Of a stretch of 64,000 nucleotides of DNA, positions 46,415 to 57,100 are shown in pieces. The position numbers and the translations under genes are program-made. The stretch comes from Pogostemon cablin (lineage: Eukaryota; Streptophyta; Magnoliopsida; Lamiales; Lamiaceae), in the NCBI GenBank assembly GCA_023678885.1, contig CM042993.1:2998501-3062500 (forward strand), read 5' to 3'. A model generated the notes under the pieces. That model saw only the letters and a program-made list of their open reading frames with translations, ran no database searches and was not told the DNA's origin. How positions within the stretch are numbered: position 1 is the stretch's first letter; each line of letters starts with the position of its first letter.

Positions 46415-47403
46415 GGGTGGCGCTATTGCCACCCAAAAGAGTACTAAGGGCACCCAAACTTTTAAAATAATTACGGTAAAAATACTATTTTAACCCCTAT
46501 CCTAAACTTACACCATGAACCCCCTTCTGCTAAAAACACCCAAACTATTTACTTACCCATGTATATCTTCACACACACAACTGCAAACACAATGAAAAAA
46601 ACTTAGGAAAAAAAACGCAGACCATCAAAGAAAAGAAGAAGAAGAATAAAAGAGGAAGAAAGAAGACCACACAAAGGAAATATATCGAAACAGTCTATGA
46701 GACACAAAAGAGCAAAGACAAACAACCCAAAATATCATACAAACAAAATTCAAAAGCTATGTAAGAAAAATACACACAGTACACGCGTTAAATACAAACT
46801 GTCATTGAGAATTGCAATCGCCATTGCAAAGACCCTCTTTTATGAGGAGATTTTTGCAATTCTTCATTTGTGTTTTCTTGGCCAAAATGTATTCACTAAT
46901 AGCTAGTACCAATAGTTTTAAATATTCTTTTAATTTAATTTTTTTTCTTGTGAACGTAAATAAATATTAAACATAGCTTTTCTTTGGTGATTGGTGTGTT
47001 CTTTTTCTTTTGTTTTTTCCTTCTTTCACCTTTTCTCTCTTAATTTCCTTATTTTCTGTTGTATACGATTTTTTTTTTAATTTAGTTTTCTTCATCTTTA
47101 AATTACAGTAACCTTATTATCCTTAAAAAAATTTCCAATATATTATAACAGTTCCCCACTGACTCACCATTCTACTCCACCACCGTCGTCCACCGCCGCA
47201 CAAGCTGACACGTCATCCGTACTCCAATGATCATCACTGAGACATGGGTATTTGAGAAGTGGGGGTGGGGAAGTCAGGTGGGCTTAATAGATAGATTGGT
47301 GGTGCTTAGTAATAATGAGTTTATAATTTAAATTTGAAGGTAAGGGCTAAAATAGTATTTACACTATAATTATTTTGAGAATTCGGGTGGCAATAGCGCC
47401 GCC
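46415..47403. mobile_element. MULE, sister of the Pack-MULE (10-bp TSD)
   Basis: 989 bp flanked by CCTCAATTTA (46405-46414 and 47404-47413). It starts GGGTGGCGCTATTGCCACCC and ends GGGTGGCAATAGCGCCGCC. Terminal inverted-repeat similarity continues about 100 bp inward (AATTACGGTAAAAATACTAT against ATAGTATTTACACTATAATT). The same ends and size class as 36676-37672. The interior is A/T-rich with AAGAAGAAGAAG stretches and a small GC patch (47160-47270); I recognise no captured gene and no transposase. Confidence 0.9.
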
Positions 47404-47413
47404 CCTCAATTTA

Positions 47414-48727
47414 TGTTCTGATGACTGAGAACTAAATTCAACTCAATTCAATGCTAGTTTAAAGATATTTAATTATTCAAAGTATTTTCTCGTTCTAAAA
47501 TAAATAGGATTACTAACTTAAAAAGTCATCATATCTTGCTTGATGCCCTAAACCATGACGTTCACCAACAGAACTATTTTTATTAATTAAATAGATAAAG
47601 ATGGAGATTTTCCTATTTAAAATAACTATATATAATAATTAAATAAATTTTAGTCACTTGCATGTTGAATTTGTATGGCTTTTCATGTTGGTTGACCTTG
47701 AAGAAAATATAAACAAAACTTTCATTAATTTTGCATTTATTTTACATCTCTAATAATATGGGAGAATTTATATCATGCATTACTAAAATGTTTTAAAATC
47801 TGTTAATAAATAAATAAATAAATAAGACAGCCGGCCAAGATTTCAGATGCTTTTGTTACAGTTGAAACTTGAAAGCAAGCATTTTTACGTGAGAATGGTT
47901 TTGTGAAAGAAATTTAATTTATTGTTTTTCTTTTAAATTAGGGATCATGCATGTCGCATTATTGTATAGTTAATTAATTAGTTAAATATAGGCATCAACC
48001 ATTAGAATTTCTCAAACCACGTAACCTCTACGTTGATAATATAATATATATATATATGGGTAATACTAATGTGCATTTGGGTACAATCCAGGATACGGTG
48101 CACCCACTTTCAGAAACATATCAAATTATGAACAAAAATGTATATGATTTATTAGTGAATTTTTTTCTTAATTTTTTTAATGAAAAATTGAGTTTTAAAA
48201 AATATACAATTATTAAAAAAACATGCATACACTATTGAATTAAAATTACATATATATATATGGATGCTAGTTTTTTTAAATGAAAAATTGAGTATGAAAA
48301 AATTATACAATTATTAACAAACATGTATAAAATATAGAATAAAAAGTTATACCATAGCAATAAATCCAGTTTGAAGAGGGTGATATATTGAACGCTGAGA
48401 AATAATAGTTGGAATGAGAGATTCAATTAATCGAGATTGAGAAACAGATATTTTCCCCTTACCATTAATAGGTTTAGCCTAGGCACTTATAACACGGCCC
48501 AAGTAAGGCTGGTATTAGTATTGAGTGATGCCATGGAAGTTGGAACCCTTATATTATACGTTTAGAGTGGCTTATATGTATAAGCCATTACACAACTAAT
48601 TAATATCTCTAAATCAGAGTATTAATTTATGACCAATATTGATTACTATTTTTACCAATATATATATATTCGATTACTACTCGTAATAAATTTTCCAAAT
48701 CTCCTCTCTCTCTCCCTCCACATTCCA
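47414..48727. other. Intergenic, with MITE remnants and promoter of TBL-A
   Basis: 48056-48240 (GGGTAATACTAATGTGC, GGTGCACCC, then ATGAAAAATTGAGTTTTAAA and ACATGCATAC) is related to the element at 57374-57673. A second partial copy lies at about 48270-48345. Short TA runs border them. The last 150 bases contain a CT-rich leader (TCTCTCTCTCCCTCC) just before the TBL-A ATG. Confidence 0.5.
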
Positions 48728-51249
48728 ATGAAGCTTCAAGTTAGTGAAGTAGTTCCCCTCTCCAAACTCCTTACTAAAATAAAAACGCCAAAGCTTATCA
48801 CACTAATCATAACCCTACTTTTTCTTCTCACAATATATAAACTATCCTTCTCTCTGCAAACTGGATATCATGACAACACAGTCACCACTTCACCGCCTCG
48901 GCGCCACCGCAGCGCCACGGCCAACGAAACATCGGTTAAAAAGCCTGGACAGGCCCGAACAAGAAAGCCGCGACAAAGGAGTGCGACCTGTTTACGGGAG
49001 AATGGGTCCCGAATACCGGGGGCCCGTATTACACGAACGAGAGCTGCAAGGCAATTGAGGAGCACCAGAACTGCATGAAATTTGGAAGGCCCGAGTTAGG
49101 GTTCTTGAAGTGGAGATGGAAGCCCGATGAGTGTGAATTGCCCATATTTGATCCTGACAAGTTTCTGGAGATGGTGAGAGGGAAATCGTTGGGGTTTGTT
49201 GGAGATTCTGTTGCAATAAATCAATTGCAGTCCTTGATTTGTCTCCTCTCAAGGGTAATTATTCATCTTCTCTCTCTCTAAAATTAATTTTAATTTAAAA
49301 ACTAATCAGTTGACAAATTATTTAGATGTTATAAGATTTAAGAATTGAATTGAGCTCACGATACGTATGATGTAAGTTTATGGTGTCAATCTTAAATTAG
49401 GTCAGCCGGCTTGCTTAGGGATAATTTTTATCCAAAGTTACTACCAAAATTAGGTGTGTGTATTAATGTGTGAATCTTGTCTTGAATTAAAAAAAACATG
49501 GGTAAAGTTAGAAAAACTGCCATGTATGGCCGGCACTTTCAAGAAAATATGTAGGAGTACAAAACAAGTGTTTTTTAAGGATAAAAAAGTGAAAGAAATT
49601 ATATCACATAAACTTGAGATTATGGGTTAGTAGCAATAAAGGGTCTCTCTCCATAGTGGATGTAGGCTCGTTAATAAGCCGAACCACTCTAAAAAACTCT
49701 TGTGTTCTTGTTTCGTTTCTTCGTTCATAGATTAGGCTTCATGCTTTCAATGCTTTAAGTTTCTTGTTTCAACTTCTATCTGCCAAATTCCATGACACAT
49801 GGGATGATGGATGTTCTTGTTTTTGGTCACATATATGTTGCATTCCTTGATTTTTAATGAACCAGATGAGACACCTTTTTTTTTTTCATAATGAGATGAG
49901 ACATTTATTTTGTACTTCATCCAAACTTTGGTTTCTTTTCATGATATATCATAGAAGTTTTCACTTAAAAAATAGAAAAAGTAAAACAACAATTTTCTTT
50001 CATACATTTTATTAAAGAAAAAGAAAAAATCATTCATAACTACATACGTTACTATTTATTTATTGTAAAAAAATACTTCTGTCATTTGAGTAAAGGTTTA
50101 TATTTGTATTTTTCATATAAATGGATAATTGTATTAGCATTTTGTGTGAACCTATGAAAATATTTAATTATTTTGTTTGATGTCAAAAGAAAAATATAAA
50201 TGTTGGGAAAATTAAAATGAAAATCATAATTCTTTGCTTCAAACGGAGAATTACCATAATACTCCAAAATTACACTTTCATACTTGAAATTTATGCAATT
50301 GAGCATGTAATTATGGATTTATAAATTAGGATACATTAATTAGTTAATAGTTAAATAGAGGATATGTCATATGTGAATCATAATCGAATCTGATCAGAAA
50401 ACTATTACCAGTTACTACTTTACTACATAATTGTATCAAGACTGTAAATTCAAATCAATAAAATCGACTTTCTTTTGCTATTCAAGCGTAGGTTGTCCTG
50501 GATGTATCGAACCCGACGGATGAAAACGGGTGTACCTCTACCCAGATTACAACTTCAACATTTCCATCATCTCCTCGCCCTATCTGATCCGAACCGAGAA
50601 AACCGACCCGAACAATCCGAACCGCCCTTTCCGTCTATATCTCGACGAATTCGACGAAACATGGCCCACCAAGATCTCAACATTCGACTTCATCATCATC
50701 TCCGGCGGCCACTGGTTCTTCCGCCCCACATATTTCTACCTCAACCGCACCCTCACCGGCTGCCAATACTGCCCGGAATCCAACACCACCCATCTGCCGT
50801 CGTCCTTCAGCTACCGCTGGGCTTTCCGGACGGCGTTGCGCGCGATTAACGCCGCCGGAGGCTTTAACGGCGTGGCGTTTGTGAGAACGTTTGCGCCGTC
50901 GCATTTCGAGGGGTGCCCGTGGGACAACGGCGGCGATTGCGTGAGGAGGCGGCCGTTTAGGAGGAATGAGACGGCGGTGGAGGATTACAGTATGGAAATG
51001 TATAAGATTCAGTTGGAAGAGGTGAGAATTGCAGGGAAGAGAACCGGAGGGAAATTGAGGGTGTTTGATGCGACGAAGGTGATGATGTTGAGGGCGGATG
51101 GGCATCCCAGTAAATATGGGCATTGGGCAGGGGCAAATTTGGGAACTCCTAATGACTGTGTCCATTGGTGTTTGCCAGGCCCAATTGATGCTTTGAATGA
51201 TTTACTGCAGGAATTGCTCAAAATTGAAATCCAAAAGAAAAAATATTGA
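48728..51249 (+). pseudogene. TBL-A: TRICHOME BIREFRINGENCE-LIKE O-acetyltransferase with two frame lesions
   Basis: Golgi polysaccharide O-acetyltransferase family (PMR5N plus PC-esterase/DUF231). Exon 1 is 48728-49254: cytosolic start MKLQVSEVV, a membrane anchor (LITLIITLLFLLTIY) and a linker. Then, in another frame, come CDLFTGEWVP, YYTNESC, HQNCMKFGRPE, KWRWKPDECELP and the catalytic FVGDSVAINQ. Exon 2 is 50492-51249. It starts VVLDVSNPTDEN, then changes frame to YLYPDYNF, GHWFFRPT, RTFAPSHFE, HPSKYGHW and the second catalytic motif DCVHWCLPGPID. Lesion 1 lies between about 48930 and 48979 (consistent with loss of one A in an A5 run). Lesion 2 lies near 50525-50535, where the KRW block is damaged. 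The remaining residues, including GDS and DxxH, look conserved, so decay is recent or partly sequencing error. Tandem partner of the intact copy at 54160. Confidence 0.88.
49255..50491 (+). other. Intron of TBL-A
   Basis: 1,237-bp GT-AG intron (GGTAATT donor, AAGCGTAG acceptor). AT-rich, no element recognised. Confidence 0.7.
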
Positions 51250-52749
51250 ATTTAGGGAATTGTTTAAGAAAAGAGTTGAAAATTATAAACTTGCACGTTA
51301 TATGTTCGTCCATTAAGGCAGAATTAATTCAGTGATTTTTTTTTTATTTAAGGAAATTAAATTCAGTGATGATTTGGATAAATATCTTAGAATAAATAAT
51401 TTATACTATATAACTTTTTCTTATTGGATAAATAATTTATTATACTATTATTTTTTTTTATTAATTTATTCAAGTATCAATTTTATCGAAATATTAATGT
51501 CATCTCATATATCTCACCTGCTTCACGTTAAATTAAACAATTTCATGAATTATTGGGCTTATCAGGGTATCAACCCTACGAGTTAATGGGCTTCTTCATG
51601 TATTATTGGGCCTATTTAATTGGACTTCTTAGAACTCGAATAAATTCAGGTTTTTCTCTTTCGCTATTAATCTCTTTGGTCTTTCTTAAATTTCAGAATG
51701 ACTTCATCACTTCTAAGTTCTACCCTTAGGAGTATATATAACGTCTTAATTTCTCAATTTAACTATGTTGGTCACTTCGAAGTAAAATAGTAACCTTTTA
51801 AAAATTCATTTATATTTGTACATAATTGATATAGTTGTTTACCTAAAGTTAGTGTAACCATTTTTCATGCGTTGAAAAAATGCAATTAAAATATTTAGGA
51901 TTAGTTTAGGTGGTACCATTATAAACTGTCTACTGTAACATAGATTTAATGATTAATGTAATAAAGTCAGTGGAGCAAGTGAAAGATATGTACACTCTTT
52001 TCAAACTCCCACGACCTCTTGATCTGATTTACTAATAAATTTCTGAGTACCTAACAATAATTTTCGTTAAATGTCTGAATTATTATATATTTACAAAAAT
52101 AAAATGTACTATGTAGTTAGTCTATTAATTATTTATATGAAAGTTAATAATAATTTTTTTTTAATTTCAAACTATTTCTCGTTTGACATTTTTGATATAG
52201 TTATGCTTTTAGGGTACGTATACCAAATTCTACACAATCCATACAATTTATTAATGAAAATTGTAACATGGCGTTAATTATCCTGTTAGGGATTCGGATT
52301 AATAGAAACTATATTAATTAATTTAATGGGTGTGTAATGTGATAAAATCATATCACTGCCAAGTATATATAATGTGAAATTGTCAAAATTAATTTTCATT
52401 GAAAAACAAGATAATCAATTATAATCTTTTTTAAGACTAAATTAATCTCAAACATGGTCCATCACACCAATTTTAATTAATGTACATTTAATGAAATCGA
52501 TTTCACGTCATTTCAATCACTAAAAAATTATTTTTAATGTCTCTAAATCTTAATTGTCAAGAAAAGGCATTTTATCATCATTTTATAATCTTTGCATGAC
52601 CTCTCTCTGGTACTTGTGGTACTTATATGCCTCTTACAGATGTTCTAATTATGGACTCTAATCCTTACAATATAAATAAAATAATAATAATTAAAATAAT
52701 GAGGAGAAGAAGGGCCTAGCTCAAATGTGTAATCATTTGTATGTTATTA
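51250..52749. other. Intergenic, nothing recognised
   Basis: TBL-A 3' region and AT-rich spacer. The open stretches at 51332-51586 and 52071-52277 are AT-driven and not gene-like. Confidence 0.55.
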
Positions 52750-53019
52750 CTCCTTCTTTCGGATTCAAGGGTGTCATTTGCTTTTGGACACGGAGATTAA
52801 GGAATATTATTATTTAATGTGTAGTGGGTAATTGTATTAGTGGAGGTGTGAGTCCCATTTTTTAGTTGTAATGTGTAGTGGGTAATTGTATTAGTGGAGG
52901 TGTGAGTCCCATTTTTTAGTTGTATTAGTAGGTGTGTGTGGATAAAAAAATAAATGAGACCCTTAGGGACGGACACCCAAAATGGAAAAATGATACCCTT
53001 GAAAGCGGACGGGATGGAG
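52750..53019. mobile_element. Stowaway-type MITE with internal 54-bp tandem duplication
   Basis: The left end is CTCCTTCTTTCGGATTCAAG and the right end GCGGACGGGATGGAG, with TA on both sides (52748-52749 and 53020-53021). The inner ends GGGTGTCATTT and AATGATACCC are complementary. A perfect 54-bp unit is duplicated in tandem inside (52816-52869 and 52870-52923). Confidence 0.82.
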
Positions 53020-53173
53020 TATATTGTAGGGCTCAGTTGGCATATAGATTGAGATTATAAATCTAAGCTAACTAAATTCGAGATTGATTTAAAAGTTAGA
53101 GCAAAATATGTTTGATTTCAATATTAATTAACTTATTTCGCATCATATACATTTTATAACTATATTCATTTTT

Positions 53174-53400
53174 GACAAAGTCTCTTGTGAGACGTTACTT
53201 ACGTGAGATGGTTTGTAAGACGTATTAAAGTATATCTATTATTTAGATAAAATATGTTTATTGAGTGTTAAAGTATGTTTTTTAGAGCATGCTAGATTAT
53301 GCATTAAAGTATGATTTTAGTGTGTTATAATTTTATTTATTATTGACATATTTTAATTGCAAATAAGCATACTTTATTTATAGAATAATACTTAATCACT
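53174..53400. mobile_element. Truncated MITE, family 2 copy B
   Basis: Starts GACAAAGTCTCTTGTGAGAC and continues GACGTATTAAAGTATAT, TTAAAGTATGTTTT and ATTAAAGTATGATTTT. This is homologous to the reverse complement of 41644-41907. The opposite terminus is not found, so the copy appears incomplete. Confidence 0.65.
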
Positions 53401-53824
53401 ATTTATAAATCAAATTACGTTCATTATTGGATTAACCGATATTAGAGGGAGAGTAATTTTTCATTTTAATTTTTTTCATATTGGATTGAAATTTTTTAAT
53501 TTTTAATTTTTGAAACAAAACAAATTTCATTGAAATCAGGAAACAGCCGATTGACAAAGAAAGCTACAGTACTTGTTCTAATTAATTTATTTAATTTTTA
53601 CTGAATTATGTTAAGAAATGAGAGATATAACAAATTCTAAATATATAAATAATAGTAAGTCATAATATATAATGATAAAAAAGAAATGTCACTGGTCTTG
53701 AAGTGAATAAAAATGAGGAGAAACTCTCTTGTGAAATGGTTATTGGTGAGATAGGTCGATGATATAGCACTGAAACACATAAACATTAAAAAAAAAAAAA
53801 ACTTATAATGCCATTTTATGTATA
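53401..53824. other. Intergenic, nothing recognised
   Basis: AT-rich. A short GAAACTCTCTTGTGAAATGG segment at about 53720 hints at another decayed family-2 end. Confidence 0.45.
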
Positions 53825-54049
53825 CTCCATCCGTCCCTAAGTAAGAGTTCTATTTTACCATTTTTGTTGTCTCACTCAAAAGATTTTATTTTCTTTTTTG
53901 AACATATGGGACCCACCCACACTCATTAATATAATTAAAATATGGGGTGCACACACACTAATTCAATTATCCACTATACATTAAAATAATAATACTTCTT
54001 AATATACATACACAAAAACAAATGAGAATCTTAGTAGGGACGGAGAGAG
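53825..54049. mobile_element. Stowaway-type MITE in the TBL-B promoter
   Basis: 225 bp. Left end CTCCATCCGTCCCTAAGTAA, right end TAGGGACGGAGAGAG, TA on both sides (53823-53824 and 54050-54051). The right end is 110 bp upstream of the TBL-B ATG. Confidence 0.88.
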
Positions 54050-54056
54050 TATATAA
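54050..54056 (+). promoter_or_regulatory. Probable TATA box of TBL-B at the MITE boundary
   Basis: TATATAA begins with the TA target duplication of the MITE and lies 110 bases upstream of the ATG, followed by a CT-rich leader (TTCTCTCTCTCCCACTCTCT). Spacing fits a TSS near 54080. Confidence 0.55.
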
Positions 54057-54159
54057 TTCTCTCTCTCCCACTCTCTCCCCCCATTCCAACACATTATTCC
54101 AATCTCTTCTTCCAAGTCTCCACTTATCTATCCCACACTTCTCACCATCTCCAAATCCA

Positions 54160-57100
54160 ATGGAGCAAACAGTAAATAAGAAACTTAAAAATACAGCTAT
54201 AATACTAGCCACTGCATTGATCTTAGTCACTGTTATCCGTCTGAATTATCCGTTGATGAAGGATAACTCATCCCTATCCACCTTCGACAACTCTGCAGCA
54301 ATCACCCATTCTTATCACTCACACGATATCAAGATTACGGATACTCAAGAAAGGTGCGATATCTTCACGGGTGAATGGGTTCCGGATCCGGATGCTCCGT
54401 ATTACACGAACAGGACGTGCTGGGCCATCCATGAGCACCAGAACTGCATGAAATACGGGCGACCCGACACGGAGTTCTTGAAATGGAGGTGGAAACCCGA
54501 CGGGTGTGAATTGGCGGGTTTTAACCCATTTCAGTTCCTGGATATGCTCCGGGATAAGTCCATGGCTTTTGTTGGAGATTCGGTGGGAAGGAACCAAATG
54601 CAATCCATGATATGCCTCTTGTCAAAGGTAAGTTAATTATTTCTTACCCATTTTTGCTATTTGTTAATTAATTAATTAATTAATATATAACACATTTTTC
54701 ACGAATTTAAAGGGTTATTAAAGGAATTAAAAGATTGAAATTCATTTCTTTTACTTTCTCATTTTCATGTACACATCATTAATTACATGTACACTTTGTT
54801 CAAGAGGTTTTTTGTTGTTCAAACTTCAAAGTGATTTCCCTAAATGGGAAATAAATAAAAGAATAAATATATATACCCAAAAATCTGTAATCATGGCACG
54901 CATACATGCATTTGTAATATAATAGTAATATAAAACTTTTAAAATATTCTTGATTTAATTTTGGTTTTTGGGTAGTGTGATTTAACTTTGTGGAGTTCAC
55001 GTTCTGCACAATACAAATCAATAAGATTTAAAAAATGGGTTCAGTTTACCTAACTGTCTTACTGGAATTGAACAGCTCATTAACTCATTCTAGTGTTTAA
55101 AAAACCACCACGAAGACCAACTGGTTTAATTAATTGGTTGTTAATTAATTAATTAAATTGACGTATATGGGTTGGTTAATTAGGAGCATGTAAATTTTTT
55201 ATTTTTATTTTTTTAGGAGCATGTAAATATGTTCTTGATAATATATTTTTGAAATTAAAGTATTGACATGTAACTTTTAAATGAGAATTATTGATGTATG
55301 CAAACGTTAGATATTTATCTTTAAACGGATAAGATGAGAATACTAGAAAACAATAATAAGTTAAAAGGAGGCATGCAAGGTGAACCGGAATTTGAGCCGG
55401 TTTTTTTGTTCTCTTCCACCAATAAGTCAAGGGCCCTTCACGGTTTCACTCTACTCAATACTAAGTGTATATATATATATATTTTTTAAATGATTAATCA
55501 TATATATTTGTATGTATATGTATGCATATGTGGTGATGTATCATTATTGTCTTTTTCCCTTTTATTATGAAATTGATGCTTCCCTTCAAAACTTGGGAAC
55601 CACCAAAGTTGAATTATTGATTAATGAAATGATAAAAGAATTAAGAGGATACAGCCTGGATTTGTTGGGTTAAGTTTTGTACATTTCAATTTTTTCTTCT
55701 ATGATCACAATAATACTATTCAAATAGATAGACCCATATTAATTGTTGTGTAAAATAGGCAATAATGCATTGTCAAAGGTGTATGCATTGATTCATATTC
55801 TCTAGTTTAAAGAACTTATGAAAGACAAGGTATACAGCTAGTAGCAACTCCAAAGACTATTCAAATAATGTATAATTTGAAGAATCATGCATATAAATAT
55901 ACTTCCAAAAATCTCTTCAATATACCAATTTTTTCTTTTAATATTATAATTTTTACTTTTAAACTTGGAGAGCCAAACTAATTCTTTAAACTTAAATTTA
56001 TTGAAAATTCATTATTTCTTCTCATATTTTAATTTCTTGAAAATTTTCAATTGATTATTTATTGCTTCAAATTCGTAATGCAATATTTTTTTAAAAAAAA
56101 TGATTTAAGCATTGGGAAGAAATGTATAATAAATAAACATTGATAAGAGATTAAATACAAAGAAAGTATTTGAGGTGAACAAGAATACAACTCTCTGAAT
56201 TTTAATGATTCTTTATTTTATCTAAATTTCTCTATAAATTAAAGTCATTTTCCATATTGAAATTAACCATCCAGTTTTTCAATGAGATTACTCCTCAATT
56301 AGAAGGTTTACTACCTTAATTATGCCTCTAATTCCTTCTAAAAAGTATGTTTTTTTCATTCGTTGTTTCATTAACAAGTCATTTATTTCCCGTTTGGGAA
56401 AGCTAGCTTAGTTTATATCCATTAGTTTAAGGACTTTATGGCAAAAGATTTACAAGTGAATAATTAAATACTTAAAATTTGACTTCCACATATACTAACA
56501 TATGAATCAGACTCTTGTGTCCCCGAGACACCGTGCCCCTTTGCAATTTAAACTCCTATCAATACATAAGTTTAAATAGAATATGGAGATGGTGGATTGT
56601 GTTCCCATGGAGACACGGTGTGTTCCCGGAGTTTTGCCCTAGCATATAAGAGCTTTTTTTATTATTAATGTTACATTTTCACTTGAGAAAAGAAAAATTA
56701 AAGAGAGAAGATGACAAAGCCTAGGGAATCCAATAACGTGAGGATGGATCTCTTCTCTGAAACCTTACCCACACCCGTCAACCCTGACCCATTTAAACTT
56801 CATTCATTACCCAGATTTGGTGTTATTCGAATAATTCTGCAGAATATTTAATTATTTTTATTTTGTCGTGTCTTTTATTGGGGCCCACAATAATGATACG
56901 CTCCACTGTGATTTCAAATTAACAAATGCTGAACTCATCACTTCTATTTTCAATGCCGTAAAACCCAACAGAGCATGTGACTCCGCATGTGCCCTAGCAT
57001 GTCCTACGTGGATATTACTCCCTCCGTCCCATAGTTATGTTCACCGTTACTGTAGATACGGAGTTTAAGAAAAGTTGATTTTTGACCAACTTTATTGACT

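Noticed and set aside
50677..51165. 162-residue minus-strand frame opposite TBL-A exon 2
   Set aside because: Antisense shadow of a GC-rich coding exon; the plus strand has the TBL motifs.
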